Made by a program: the position numbers and the translations under genes. The notes below the pieces were generated by a model. That model did no database searches, was not told the DNA's origin, and saw only the letters and a list, made by a program, of their open reading frames with translations. This document shows positions 15,978 through 34,489 of a DNA stretch of 64,000 bases, one piece after another. The first letter of the stretch is position 1, and each line of letters opens with the position of its first letter. The stretch covers positions 45,033,551 through 45,097,550 of the forward strand of contig OZ022260.1 of assembly GCA_963978905.1 (NCBI GenBank). The letters are read 5' to 3'. This DNA is from Trichostrongylus colubriformis (taxonomy: Eukaryota > Nematoda > Chromadorea > Rhabditida > Trichostrongylidae).

Positions 15978-18900
15978 ATGGAAAACGTGCTAGATATAGA
16001 AAATATATTCGGTGGTCGTGGCTTCGTTGCTTCTTCCAGCGACGACGATGAAGAGGTTGCGCAGCTCTCGAAAGCGAAATCCAACCTGAGGTGCAGACTT
16101 TTTGCGTTCTTTTCAAGATCGTTCAGTGAGCAAGATAACAGCCTACATAATGAAAAACAGATCTGTGTTGTACTGGATTGATTGCTTTGGACGAAAGAAA
16201 ACACGTCATGAACCCACACTCCATTTTTTGTTTCTTAGGCTGCGTTCATTCTTTGCGCACCGGTGGCGGGCATATTATTTTGACCCCGTCGCCGCCGGTG
16301 CACAAAGAATGAACGGGGCCCTAGTGCAGCTTTCAGGGCGTCCAATGTGGCGTTTTTGACGGCCTTCACCGTTTTCCGGTTTACCATCGTAGTCGTATCT
16401 CAAAAGTAGAATTTCCTGGAAAGGACGTTGACAGCGAAGCCGTGGCTAATCACACCCCAAGTATAGCCAAACAATTCATCTAGATAATATTTTTTGAATT
16501 GTTCCCAGTTGGGAAGCGCACGTATACATGTTCGAACACCCTATTTGGAGTAGTGGAATTCAGCTCCCGCCTTGCCAGCCTGTTTGCCGAGGACAGCTCT
16601 ATCACCAATTCAACTTCTGCGCCGTTGGACAATAATTCGGATTCAAGGACTAACAATAAGAAGCAGGAAGGAGCTACTCTATCGACTATTTTCTCCACTG
16701 CTGTCTTTCTTTATCTGCATGATAAAGGACACTTTGTTTCAAAAGGACGAGCTGGTATGGCTGTAGTGAGAAGCGCTACATCGGTTAGTTCAGATGCCTC
16801 AAACATTCGCTTCCCCTTCTGTACATCTTTCCTGTACATTTACGTACTTTAGCAGTTGTTAGGATCGCCAGCATGCTGTGATAGGGCACTAAGCCGTTTA
16901 TCTGCCTTCCCCTCCACATCCATGCTGCCTATCATTATAAAATCGTTGCTTTTCCTCCATTCCATCTTTGATAGGTTGGCAAACTTCTGGGTTTTGAGAT
17001 ACTGCGCTTCTACGATGTCGGATCTCGTATTCAATGTTTCGCATTGCGCGTACGAAGTTGCGACATTACAAAATCTCAACTCTGACATCAGTCTTACCCG
17101 GGGTATGCCTTAGTCGGCCATTAGGAGCGGGAAGCTGTCGCTTTCGTGTATTCATTGTATCTTAATGCTACTTCCCTTCGTTTGCGTTTCACCGCTATGT
17201 AACACTGTAGCCACGCGTCTAATTTGTCTGTTTTGAGGTGTGAGGGAGATACAGTATTTAAGAAAACAGTACTTCCTTGTGACTGTCTGTGGTCCATTTT
17301 GCCAAATCACCACGTTCATTTCAGGATATTCTCATCTTCTATAACCCGAGTAAGGAGGCTATTCTGTGTGTTCCGCTAGGAGAAAATAAGATTGCTAAAA
17401 TCGAGAAGAGACAGAAGTATTGTGTGGTGTCATCTACATCGAAAACATTCTCATTTATTTGTCTCAATGGCAACGACGAGGCCAAAGTTATCGCAATAGT
17501 AAGTGACTTCAATACTTCCATAAGCTCCGTCCTGAGGAATTTTTCTACAGCACAAGTTCTGCTGCGCAAATGTATCCACTTAGCTGATGATCTTGTGCGC
17601 CATTGAGTCCACCGTTCTTGAAGAAGGTGGTGATGATGAAGTGAAAATGGGCTCTTCAATCTTGTGTGATTCAACAACGTTCACTTTTGATGGTTCAGCT
17701 ATTGAGGTGTGTTCAGTCTCTCTCAGATGAACCGCGGCTTTTTCCAGAAAGTTTCAGACATCGAAGTCTCGCCCTATAGGCATCGAGGAAGGATTGAGTA
17801 ATTACCTTTCAACTAGTTGTTCAGGCATTGCACGAACGTGATTCCAAATTTCGGCTAACGACAAAGTCAAACCCACGTGTATTGCTTCTCATTGGAATGA
17901 AGAGAAATGGGAAGTGCATGGTTCGAATAGATCATAAAACAGTTATTCACTTTTATGTCAAAAAGGTTAAAATTTCATCGAGGTGGGTTTTTCAGAAGAA
18001 AATATGGGGCACTATTTACCCAAAGCTACCCCACTACCTCTTCAATTGATGCTGTCGAAGAGGTGATTTTTGGAAAAACTTTCGATTTAGCTGCAAACTT
18101 CTACCTCGGGGAAGTTCGACCTGTAGAACACGAATATGACATTCGTTTAGCGTGAAACACGCTTAGCCCCTGCGCCATAGGCGCCGGCGCCAAAATGGGG
18201 TGGATCACCAGACTCGCTTGAAATTTCTCTCTAAAGGTATTTCCACCCGTAGAACACGAATATGGCATTCGTTTGATAAAAAAGTGCTTGGGACAAATTC
18301 TGAGCGAGTTTGGTGATCTACCCCATTTTGGCGCCGGCGCCTATGGCGCAGGTGCCAAGCAGTTCTGCACCAAACGAATGTCCTATTCGTGTTCTACGGG
18401 TCGAACTTCCCCGAGGTAGAAGTTTGCAGCTAAATCGAAAGTTTTTCCAAAAATCACCTCTTCGACAGCATCAATTGAAGAGGTAGTGGGGTAGCATTGG
18501 GTAAATAGTGCCGAATATAATCATCTGAACATAGAGAAGAAGACGAGTTATTCCAGCGAAAAGCGAGATGAAGTCGTTAAATACGAAGCACCGATTCAAT
18601 CATCTTTGGGTTACATGTCTGCTGACAGTGGAACCGTTGCGTTTGGTGAGGTAAGGCAGTCTTGCTGTTTTTATACTGTGTGCCATCTAGACAGAAAGTT
18701 CGCGTCGCGACGAAAAGCGTGCAACGCGATACGCTATGCCTGAGCTACGGCTTGAATGTAGCTGGGCCCCAAGCGGTACTGTGTACTGTGCCTTATTTTA
18801 GATCTAATCCTATCAGATCATAGCTATAAACGCTGCACTCGGCGCTTCTTGTCGCACAAATCGTGTAGCGCAGCACACGCGTTTTTTTTTTGATTTCCTG

Positions 18901-21494
18901 AATGCCACACACCTCTCTTTTCATTATTCTTGTCGTATTACTATCCGAATTCAGGAGTCTGCAGATGAACTCACCTTACAGCACCGGATGGCACTGATTG
19001 GACAACCTGCCTTACCGATTTTAGATATACATGCAAACAGTAAGCAAAAAGTCAACATTATTTTTAGCATGTTATCCTACCCAATGAAGTTCCATGGTGA
19101 CTAGTGCAGTTTTTCGATGTTGGGCGGTATTACTTTTCTTCGCCGCGGATTTCTATCGCCTTTGTAAATTTCTTTCTTGAAAGTGTTCTCGCGCTAACGA
19201 AGCAACTCTATGATATTACTGCTCCGGCGAACTGGCTGTCTGCAAACGACAAAGTTTTTATGATCCCGTTGTTAAAAATTTTACAAACATTACAACCGCA
19301 ATCTTAAGCAAAGGGCGACGAGCACGGTTATGTGCGCAGCCAACGTGCTTTAATTATGTCTAGTTATGCGCCAGCATTGATGTACAACAGATTGACAATG
19401 CTGTTCTTCCACGTCGCGATATCACTGTGCTCGAAAGAGACACTAATTTCCATCGGTTACATTCACCCTACCGAACAGAAGAAATCTGATCATTTATTCT
19501 ATTATCCTACTATGTAGTATAAGCGGCTAAGTTTTGCTGATATGTGTGTGTCTGTGTATTTGACCGGAAATTCATTACGCAGGTTCCACCACTCGCAGAA
19601 CCCTGGTTTTTTGAATTGTAATGCGGGCATCAATCTGATAGGAACTGATAGCGACTGATAGGAAGAGATTTGAGCAAACTTTGTTTTTATAAGAAAGCAA
19701 TAGGTGCCCTTAAATTGAGCGTGTATCCATATTCTCACTATTTCAGTATCGCGCTATAGCACAATATCGCACGCATCGCATAACGTAGCAATGTAGTGAT
19801 GCAGAATAGGCTAAGTAGGAACTCCATAGACGTGATGAACTAATCACAATGTTTTACTTTAGCAAACGTTACACACAGTGAACACCGATTATGCTCTCCT
19901 CCTTCAAAAACAGGAGAACCATCCTTCAATAGCAGAGATGACCCAGAGAATTCTACCGTTGCGACTTCCCACTGTTTAGAAGTGTCAGATATATCTTGTG
20001 TCGCTGACAACGGAAAAAAGGTTCGCTCTTTCATTCTGGATTTTGATCATGGTTAGGCTGTAATTTCACTTTGATCGTTTGAACGATATCTTCATGCATG
20101 CTCAGTAGTGACTGACAATGAGTCTGCACTAAACATTAGCTAGTCTCCCAGAAATTCCTTAGAATTATGGACGGATGTCCAATTCAAACTGAGATGTCAT
20201 TGTAGTTTTTCCGCTAGCTATCGCTTATGAGCTATCAGGCCCCTTTCTACTTACCACAAGTGATGCCGAGCACGGTGTGGATACGGGCGCCCTTAAAATC
20301 TCCTCATGCATCGGGCATTTGCGTACTTTTGGCAAGTGCCGTAACTTCAGTAAGTATTGGTGTAGTTCGATGGTCGTTTATCCTTTTTACATATGCCAGA
20401 GCCTCTGCAGTCCTCCTCCCATTTCGTAGCTACTACTGACAACTGCACGCTCTATCCACCGTACGCGGAGCTTAACTTGAACGGTGTACGTTCCTTATTT
20501 CTGGTGCCATGCCCTACCCTTCCCGAAATTGTTCCTATCTCCACAGGTTGTTTTTCATGTAACGCTTTTTCCGGGACAGACAGAGGAGAGGGACGAAGAA
20601 ATGGACAGTGGAAGCGTTTCATAATACAGTAGGGATTTTTTATGATCTTCCAAGAAAGCTACCCTATATGGTAGATACCTTTCGAGCAACCTAATATTTC
20701 AAAGGAAAAAAAAAGTAACACACTGTTATGGGTTTAGCGCTCTTTTCTTTTTAATACGGGAACTTCTCATCTTTAAATGAAACTGGAATATTGACCAGCA
20801 ATCTCCAGTGATTACTTTGCTTTGATAATTTATCCCTTTTGATAGATTCTATGAGCCAGGTATCCGATGACAACACGGTTTTGCATCGTATTGTTGGACT
20901 GGAAATCGATCGACTGGAAATAAGATTGGAGGCAGCAATGGAAAGAATGGTAGAGCGGTGCTTCCAAGCAGTCACGGAAGAGGTAATCAAAGACACCGGA
21001 AGGAGTAACTTTGGCAGACTGTGGAATATGAGTATAGAGTACTCACCAATGTAACAGCAGAGGAGGAAAGAGATAAAACGGCGAACAACCCGGGAAATAG
21101 TGACCCGAAAACCCCCTTCTCTCCCACACCCCTCTGTGTAACTGGTTGGGGTAGACTGCAGACGGGTGGAGAGGCTGAATCAGCCGGCCGCGAACGTTGT
21201 CCTGCCTTCACCGGCAATTCACCCATGCGGGGTCATGATAGAACTCTAAGCCGCGCTTTTTCAATGCGAGTTTCGCTACACATCGCCTCCTCCAAAGTAG
21301 AAGGTTTGTTTTCATAGAACATTTCGCAGTTCTCAGTTTCGCCTTACCCCTTCCGGTACCTTTGAATTCTTAGTCAAGATTTCAATAATGTGACGAAGGT
21401 TCTTCAAACATGAGTTTTACAGATACGCAACGTTAAAGATGTCCAAAGAACCATTCTTGACAAGTTGGAAGAACTATCAAAAACCGAAGACTAG
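15978..21494 (+). CDS. FKBP15-like (WAFL) protein, shortened
   Basis: FKBP15/WAFL in mammals has a WH1-like domain, an FKBP-like domain and coiled coils, and acts on early endosomes and actin. Twelve exons: 15978-16090, 16564-16765, 17325-17498, 17551-17571, 17608-17706, 17825-17941, 18537-18650, 18955-19039, 19863-20020, 20239-20349, 20860-20982 and 21423-21494. Matches are SSRLASLFAEDS at the start (human ARLASLF), a WH1-like stretch (KGHFVSKGRAGMAV, DILIFYNP, KTFSFIC), an FKBP-like remnant (RLTTKSNPRVLLLIGMKR) and HRMALIGQPALPIL (human SRMAKMGQPMLPIL). The last exons encode acidic, helical sequence ending LEELSKTED. The predicted length is about 400 aa, far shorter than the roughly 1,200 aa of the vertebrate protein, whose long coiled coil is mostly absent. 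Borders of exons 6 and 7 are weak, and exon 4 depends on a 36-base intron. It is convergent with TBCA. Confidence 0.82.
16235..16323. repeat. Small hairpin MITE in intron 1 of FKBP15-like gene
   Basis: TGCGTTCATTCTTTGCGCAC and the inverted GTGCACAAAGAATGAACG flank a short centre with GGTGGCGGG/CCGCCGG. It belongs with the foldback family at 7511 and 58288 (ends like GGCxGCGTTCAT). Confidence 0.7.
18008..18512. repeat. Long palindromic MITE in FKBP15-like intron
   Basis: This is about 505 bp with nearly identical inverted arms of roughly 200 bp. It starts GGCACTATTTACCCAAAGCT and ends with the inverted form GGGTAAATAGTGCC, with the inner block GGCGCCGGCGCC. A second copy lies at 48891-49385. 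It fills the intron between exons 6 and 7. Confidence 0.9.
20455..20600. repeat. Dispersed repeat shared with 28975-29120
   Basis: CGGAGCTTAAC, GTGCCATGCCCTACCC and CACAG(G/A)TTGTTTTT occur in the same order and spacing at 28975-29120 in the DDX41 gene. Both copies are intronic. The family is not recognised. Confidence 0.6.
21075..21290. repeat. Dispersed repeat, inverted relative to 56820-57060
   Basis: AAGCCGCGCTTTTTCAATG and the flanking GC-rich segment with GCAGACGGGTGGAG recur in inverted orientation at about 56830-57050. Shorter relatives with GAAAAAGCGC lie near 4830 and 59300. This copy is in the last intron of the FKBP15-like gene. Confidence 0.6.
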
Positions 21495-21691
21495 TGACTC
21501 CTCAAAATGATATGATGGAATGCGGTTACTCCCACGCCTATATGTCTTACTCTGTGATAAAAACTTGACTGATTAAGCGTTTATCTCGAAAAAGTGAGAT
21601 CATACAAAACACAGGGTGCTCCGAGCAGGTAAAGAAAGTTAGTGAAGAAAAGGCAACAATCCAAGCATAATGAAGTCGTAAGGGTTGGCCT

Positions 21692-22445
21692 TCAAGCTGC
21701 AATGACAGCAGAAGCAGCTTCAATCTGAGCTTTGGCGTCAGTAAGTTCTTGGCAGTCCTCTAGAGACGCTTCATCGATGAGTTTCTGCAGTTCAGACGAT
21801 GCCGTTTCACATCGTCGAGCAGTATCGCTGATCATTCCGCGAGTTTCCTGTTCAGTGATCAGTACTGTCTTAATTTAAGCCTACTAGAATTGAGATAGCA
21901 CCTGCAGTACTTGCCCAGCTTTCTTAATGGCGTACTCGTCATCCTCATTCTGAGCCTCAGCCTTCATCTTTTCGATTTTTTGCATTTCTTTCTCCACTTC
22001 TTTAATATAGCTTGCATGCTCCTGAAACCTTTAACATGCGTTATTAGCGAATGCTTTACCGGTAACTGTTGCAGACCCAAGCAGCCAGCGGAAGCAGCGC
22101 GTAGGCAAGAAATCGTATAATTCTCGAGAAAAGAAGCGGTGTGGATATGGGAGGAAATGGGATGATTGATTCATAAGTGGTCCATTCACCTGCGCTCATT
22201 CCTTTCCCTTACTCCATAAAATACATTATCCTTCACTCAAATTTCTGCATATGATCCCCGTCAGCCCGTATTGTCTCGTTTTGAGAGGATGCGGATTTAA
22301 AGTCACCGGCCTAGATGCCTCTCCCCATCCTATACCAACATAATGCCTGAAACATCTAATAGAACAAATGTAATATAACCTTCACAAGACGTTTGACGAC
22401 GCCCGTCTGGATCTTGATCTGCTTGAGGACAGCTGGGTCAACCAT
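21692..22445 (-). CDS. tbca: Tubulin-specific chaperone A (tubulin cofactor A)
   Basis: Tubulin cofactor A captures beta-tubulin released from the chaperonin and hands it on for alpha/beta dimer assembly in the cytosol. Three exons, 22445-22380, 22021-21902 and 21847-21692, join in phase 0 and give 113 aa, close to the 108 aa of the human protein. The start MVDPAVLKQIKIQTGVVKRL matches the family's RQIKIKTGVVKRLVKE. The middle is the charged helical EHASYIKEVEKEMQKIEKMK, and the end is a third amphipathic helix (RCETASSELQKLIDEA), giving the three-helix bundle expected. A GTGAAG|GTTATA donor and TTTCAG acceptor bound intron 1. It is convergent with the FKBP15-like gene, with 197 bases between the stop codons. 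Confidence 0.96.
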
Positions 22446-22464
22446 AGTGAACTCTGTTTCACCC

Positions 22465-22472
22465 CTGCAAAG
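22465..22472 (-). promoter_or_regulatory. Probable spliced-leader acceptor of TBCA
   Basis: CTTTGCAG on the minus strand ends 19 bases before the ATG at 22445. No upstream coding exon is needed, so leader trans-splicing is likely. Confidence 0.5.
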
Positions 22473-23883
22473 AGACCAGTGAAGTGACGAATCCTAGTAC
22501 AAAAATCCTGAGGCGCTATTGATCACAAAAAGAATCGTGCAATGTTTGGAACTAGAAAGAGTGCTGGAGGTACCCCCTCGCTTACCGATAAACACAAATG
22601 CAGCATCTGGAATTTCACGGAGTCATGTTGAGAACATGATCTTCTTTGAAGAGTGCCAAGAGAAGGGCGCGATGAAGGCCAACTCCATTTCTTGCCGAGA
22701 AATGGCCAAGGCATCGATCAGGACTAGGGCGCATCGCAAAAAGTGAGCCGCTTTTACCAAAACGAGGAGCCCGAGCGGATGGAATAGGGTGCTTGGTCTG
22801 CCCAGAAGTTCATACCCCATCACAAAAACCTTGTTTTACCTTGAGACACCTTCTTTCCCGGCATGATGGCTATTTTAACACATTTTCCCACATTCGCATA
22901 AATTCATGACATGGATTAATGTTACATCTTTTTGAACGAAAAGTCCGGCCGGTTTCTTCTCCCACAGTAACCCTGACGTCAAAGAAAATGCTTCGGGCAA
23001 TAAAAATTAAAATTGGAGGAAGTGCGAAGGTATCATTAGATTCGTCTAATCCGATGTTCCGTAGGCGTACGGCGATCATCAAAAACATTTTATTTGACAT
23101 TCAGGGCTACTGTGGGAGACGAGAGACCGATTCCAATTCTCGCTCTTGTACCTCACACAGGCAATGGCATTAACTAAAGAACGTCTGCTGAGACTTACGG
23201 TGGAATCACGCAATGAGATTTTGAAAGAGCACTTTTTAAGATAACTTATTGCGACTACGAGATTAAAGAGTGAATTCTAATGGCGCCAGCCAGAGGAGTT
23301 ATTGTACACCAAAGACTTAAAACCTTACAGTTCCTATATGGAAAAACGTTTCGTGATCAAGATCTGAGTCCCTGGTAATTGAGTGTAGGGAGCAACCACT
23401 TCATATAAGTTCAATGAGATACGTGGTTTCATTGTGCTCAAGTAAAGTTCATAATATTTCAATCATCGAAGTACGTATAGGGAGAAAGGAGAACGATGAA
23501 AGCGAGCACTCGGTGACGAATCAATGAGAGAACAACCAACGGAGGCTCTTTCGACACCGATTTCAATGCATGAGCTATGCACAGTGCGGTGTACTGTGGC
23601 AGTGGTTTTCCGTATTCTGTGAGATGCCTACGCAAGTTTGCGGACACAGCCAGTTCTACGTGACAGTTTTTCATGAATTACTACAATTTTACTTTTGCCT
23701 CCGATAAACTACGGCGAAACCTACATTTTGCATTTCAAACGAACGAGGGTGTAAGGTCATATTCGACTTCAATCCAACAACAATAGTCTTACATGTTACT
23801 CATTGATCAGCATTAATGTACTGTGATACTGTGATACAGCGAGTAGAAACTGCTGAAATCACACTCTTCTACCACCTTATGCC
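22473..23883. other. Divergent intergenic region, no gene seen
   Basis: This region lies between the 5' ends of TBCA (minus) and DDX41 (plus). Open frames of 60-84 codons occur on both strands, with no similarity I recognise and no consistent splice signals. Promoters for both genes are expected here or in the next interval. Confidence 0.45.
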
Positions 23884-24205
23884 GTGTTCATGCCAACATT
23901 TTGCAATTTTTGACGGATCGGCGCATCTGCGATTTAATATTCATGAAGATGCCACATACCACCACGTCACTTTATCATTATGGTAGCCAAAGTCGCGGAT
24001 CCGCCGTTCCACCACTTCTGTCAAATCGCGGATGCGCCAATGCTCCTTTTTTCGATCGATACGTACCTTATGCTTAACGCGAATATACCGAATCTCTGAA
24101 ATCGCGGATGCGCCGTGCGCTTATTTTCTCGATTGCTATGTATCCTTTACTCAGCGCTGATGTGCCAAAAATCGCATTCAGTTGAGTATGAACGCAGCTT
24201 TATGA
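23884..24205. repeat. MITE with internal TCGCGGATGCGCC repeats
   Basis: The left end TGCCGTGTTCATG and the right end ATGAACGCAGCT are loosely inverted, both bordered by TTA, which fits a 3-bp target duplication. The inside holds four imperfect copies of ATCGCGGATGCGCC (near 23920, 23993, 24024 and 24100). It lies 70 bases upstream of the DDX41 start, so it may overlap its promoter. Confidence 0.55.
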
Positions 24206-24260
24206 AATTCGAAACTCCATTTTTGTAGTACAGACATTGGATTGAGAAGCTTGTTTATGG

Positions 24261-24270
24261 TATAGTTTAG
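24261..24270 (+). promoter_or_regulatory. Probable spliced-leader acceptor of DDX41
   Basis: TATAGTTTAG ends one base before the ATG at 24272. An acceptor so close to the start codon is typical of trans-spliced nematode messages and fixes the start. Confidence 0.55.
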
Positions 24271-24271
24271 A

Positions 24272-31239
<6,968 letters not shown>

Positions 31240-31576
31240 ACAAGAGTTGGTCACCCAGCGTTCATCTTCTGTTCCTTTGGTTGTTGAATACGTTTGATTG
31301 CAGAGTCACTTTCTTGAAACTTCTAAGCGCACAGTTTCCCCCTTCCTTATGTTTTAGTCTCGTAAGTTCTTCCAGCTTAGCGGGTTCTTGAGAAAAGAAA
31401 ACAGCAATGGTAAGATTCTCCTTTAGTTTGCAACTTCATTTACATGATTAGAATCATTCGAGTGTTCTTGGAAATCTTGGATTCGCCATTGTTACTTCCA
31501 TGAATAATTACTGGATGCAACATATCAAGAATTGTGGTATCGTGCCTGGTATCATGTACATAGATGGAATAATCTC

Positions 31577-31582
31577 AATAAA
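31577..31582 (+). terminator. Probable DDX41 polyadenylation signal
   Basis: AATAAA lies 338 bases after the DDX41 stop codon. It is the first canonical hexamer I noticed downstream on this strand. No cleavage site can be confirmed. Confidence 0.4.
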
Positions 31583-32041
31583 GATCTCTCACAATCTTTT
31601 CTATGTCTCGCTTGCGTCATTCCCTTTTTGCAAAAGGAGGTTTCAAAGGGTTAGTCCTCATGCGCCATGAGAACTGCATTTCTTACCAAATTTGGCAAGA
31701 GTAAGCTCATAATTGGTATCCCGTCTTTCTTCGACCAGAAGTCTGTAGAGTTCGAGGGGATGGGGGGGGGGGGGGGTTCGCACAGCTTCGATGCTTGACA
31801 GTATGTTGTTAATGGCTGTGTTGCATAAAAATTAGAAAACGAAATTTGGTCAATGTGGTGCCGGAGTTATGGACCAACCTAATATGTACAGACTCTTCGT
31901 CTGTCTGTATGTCCGTTCGTGTTTCCGTGTATCCGTCACAAAATTCGTCATTACGTGAAAAAAACCTGTCGCGATGGTGACATGTGTGACGGTTGATTTA
32001 TTGTGAGGCAATGTGAGGAATGAGGAGTAGAGAGAGATTTA
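31583..32041. other. Intergenic with G15 run
   Basis: No gene is seen here. A run of 15 G lies at 31762-31776. At 31875-31890 the sequence CCAACCTAATA resembles the right end of the mariner elements at 8879 and 37902, without a matching left end. Next to it is a short CTGTCTGTATGTCCG-like low-complexity stretch. Confidence 0.5.
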
Positions 32042-32468
32042 AAGGAATCGTCCACAGGGAAATGAGTTCTCTGTTACCCGTATATTTATGTTGCATTTGC
32101 CTAATGTGGGCCTCCTGCAAAGTTTCACACAAAAAATGTGAATCCGACCAAGATACAGCACCACAAGTCTTGGTCGGGTGGGCAGGGCCTCCGAGCAAGT
32201 GCTCGCCCCGTCGTTCGCAGCGGTCGGAGACGCATTATAGGAACAGAAAGCTACGTCAACAGTCCCACTGTCATTTCGCAACGGCGGCGGATGACGGGAC
32301 GGGGTTTTCATTCGGAGGCCCCGCCCACCCGGCCAAGGAATTTGGGGAGCTGTATCTTAACCGAATTTTCACTTTTTCGCATAAAACTTCGCATGCGGCC
32401 TGTATTAGGCAAATACAACATTAATATAAAAGTAACAAAGAAACTTATCTTTCCGTGGACGATTCCTT
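32042..32468. repeat. AAGGAATCGTCCAC MITE, copy 1
   Basis: Inverted ends AAGGAATCGTCCAC and GTGGACGATTCCTT are bordered by TA on both sides. Next inside are TTTGCCTAATGTGGGCC and its inverted partner (TTAGGCAAATACAA), with a GC-rich centre holding CCGGGTGGGC-type inverted blocks. No protein is encoded; open frames here are by-products of the palindrome. Confidence 0.85.
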
Positions 32469-32934
32469 TAAGTAAACGGAATAGACGTCGCTCGCTTGGG
32501 ACACTGATGAATAGAACTTGCGGACCGCTTTGTTTGTGTGTCCGCTTGACCCCATATCATGCGAGGAGTGATGAAGATGAAGAATATAATGTGTTTATAA
32601 GTAAAAGGAATAGAATTGAGCGTTCCGCTTGGGACTTGGTACCGTAAGAGACCTTCAAAGATTGCACTTATTTTCAGCAATACGTTGTAAATTATAATGG
32701 GCTCTCCATCCTTCCTTCAAAGCTAATAGGCGTAGCTATCACTGCTTTTATTGTACTTGAGGTTGTTGTTGATTGTTGTGTTATCTTGATAGGTCTCGTC
32801 AATTATTAATGCACCTGCAGAAACTCCTATGGATCATTCACTGCAGAACGAGAGAGAACAATAACGGTTGAATTACCTGTAATATTTCAGTTCTCACAGA
32901 AAGCATAATAACAAAAGCAAATAGCCGCCCGCAC

Positions 32935-33075
32935 CGAAAATAAGTGCAATCTTTAAAGGTCGCTACGGTACCAGGCCATTGCGTTGAGCGGAATTCCAAA
33001 CGACTCGCACTAGCCGCGCAGTTCGCCGCGGGCGATCGCGCGAAAACTCGACCAATCGACCCCACCCGTGATGGG
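32935..33075. repeat. Half copy of 50252-type foldback element
   Basis: GGTACCAGGCCATTGCG, GAGCGGAATTCC and ATCGACCCCACCCG match the right half of the complete element at 50252-50524 in order. The left arm is missing. Confidence 0.6.
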
Positions 33076-33194
33076 ACACTATATGTGCAAGAAGTGGTTA
33101 CCATTTGAACATGTCTGACCTAGGTAGATTATTTAAAGAAGGTGTGATCAAAGTAGAAGCTTTTTCTGTAGTCAGTAGAAAAAGTTCGACAAAT

Positions 33195-33530
33195 TGCGAA
33201 AAGATAGCTCCCCCAGGGATCCGAACCATCGTCTCCAGTTTATAGAGCGAGACACGTAGCTCTCCGCCAGCCGGCTTCCGGAAGTCCAATGGTATTTGAG
33301 CCGACTTTCGTCGAAAAACGGCCTTGTAAGTCTAACCGGAGAATCGTTCTGCAGTGGAATGTAGATTCGAGATCAGCGTCCGAAAATACATCGGACCGTA
33401 TGTACTCCACTCCGAATGGCCACTTCGACCGGGGGTCCTCTCCTTGTAAGAAGGAGGAGTGCCCGGCGAGAGCTGGGCGATCCGACTGGTTGAGCAATAA
33501 GGCATGAGAGCGCGCTAAAAGCGAACAGAG
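33195..33530 (-). repeat. Possible tRNA-derived repeat (SINE-like)
   Basis: On the minus strand, near 33206-33278, a box-A-like TGGCGGAGAGCTACG and a box-B-like GGTTCGGATCC are spaced as in a tRNA, with a GTCTC/GAGAC stem between them. The acceptor stem does not pair, so this is not a working tRNA. The adjoining part at 33358-33450 recurs at 10170-10265. This is consistent with a degraded SINE or a tRNA pseudogene in a repeat. Confidence 0.35.
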
Positions 33531-34249
33531 TATAAGCACACATTGTGGAAAAACAAAACTAACTGCGTGTTTTATGAGAACAATAGTGATTGTTTTTTAT
33601 GAAGTAAATTGTTAACTGATCTCTACCGAAAAACGCACATTATGTGCTGAGCATTCCAACTTAGCTGCGTATCAAAGAATGGAATGATACAAAGTGATTT
33701 TACATTTGGGAAGGAAATAGGTATGCTCCGACGAAACAGTGTTAGGGCCGCTTTCATACTTTACGCACCGACGCCGGCACCGACGGCGACCGCGTCAAAA
33801 CCATGTGCCCGCCGCCGACTACGGTGGCTCTGGTAGCGCGTTCCGTTATTAAAACTCCCAATTTCCAACGCTCCCAATTTCTCTCTTTTTTATTTTATTT
33901 TGTATGGTATCATGACGATGCTGCAGTTTTTTTTATCTGTTGTGAGGTGTCGATTAGTCAGAAAACGTGAGCGGTATTGTAGATTCACTGATTTCGAGTC
34001 TGGTGAATAAAAATCAGAATGTACTGTAGCCAAACGACTGCTAAGTGGACTGGAAAGGCATACTGGTTAAAGTGGAGTATACAATATGCCGAAAGCAGAA
34101 GCCACCGCTAACGGGGGGTAATCATCAGAGCTAGGGATATCTTAACTGCTACACCCAACCCACACACATCTCTCATCCAATTTCATCCTTGATGAAGAAA
34201 GTGAGCTGAGTGTAGTAGTGCGAATATGTCACATTGCCTTTTTACTTTC
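33531..34249. other. No gene; partial foldback MITE at about 33748-33830
   Basis: GGGCCGCTTTCATACTTTACG followed by CCGGCACCGACGGCGACCGCG resembles one arm and the centre of the family at 7511 and 58288, but no clear right end is present. The remainder has no recognised feature. Confidence 0.45.
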
Positions 34250-34258
34250 AGAATAGCA

Positions 34259-34489
34259 GGGTCTGTACCCTAATGTCAGGATGCCGCATGACGATGAGCG
34301 GCGTGCGACACAGTGTGTGCGAGCTTTGCGCGTCGCGGTAGTTGGGTCTTGGAACGATTACAACGTAATGCAAATGGTGCGATACGCAGTTGACTTCTAA
34401 TCACTTCGGGACCCAACAATTTAGCTCGTCCGCATTGTTTGACTTGCGACATGCCGCAGTGCGGCACCCTGACATTAGGGTACAGACCC
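34259..34489. mobile_element. Mutator-type MITE, 231 bp, 9-bp duplication
   Basis: Inverted ends GGGTCTGTACCCTAATGTCA and TGACATTAGGGTACAGACCC are perfect over 20 bases. Both are directly flanked by AGAATAGCA (34250-34258 and 34490-34498), an exact 9-bp target duplication. That size is typical of Mutator-like elements. No coding sequence is present. Confidence 0.88.

Noticed and set aside
20690..20712. CAACCTAATA similar to a mariner right end
   Set aside because: Only about ten bases match and no partner end was found; the same holds for 31875-31890.
31762..31776. Run of 15 G as a possible structural signal
   Set aside because: Simple homopolymer, unreliable in assemblies and without neighbouring G-runs for a clear quadruplex.
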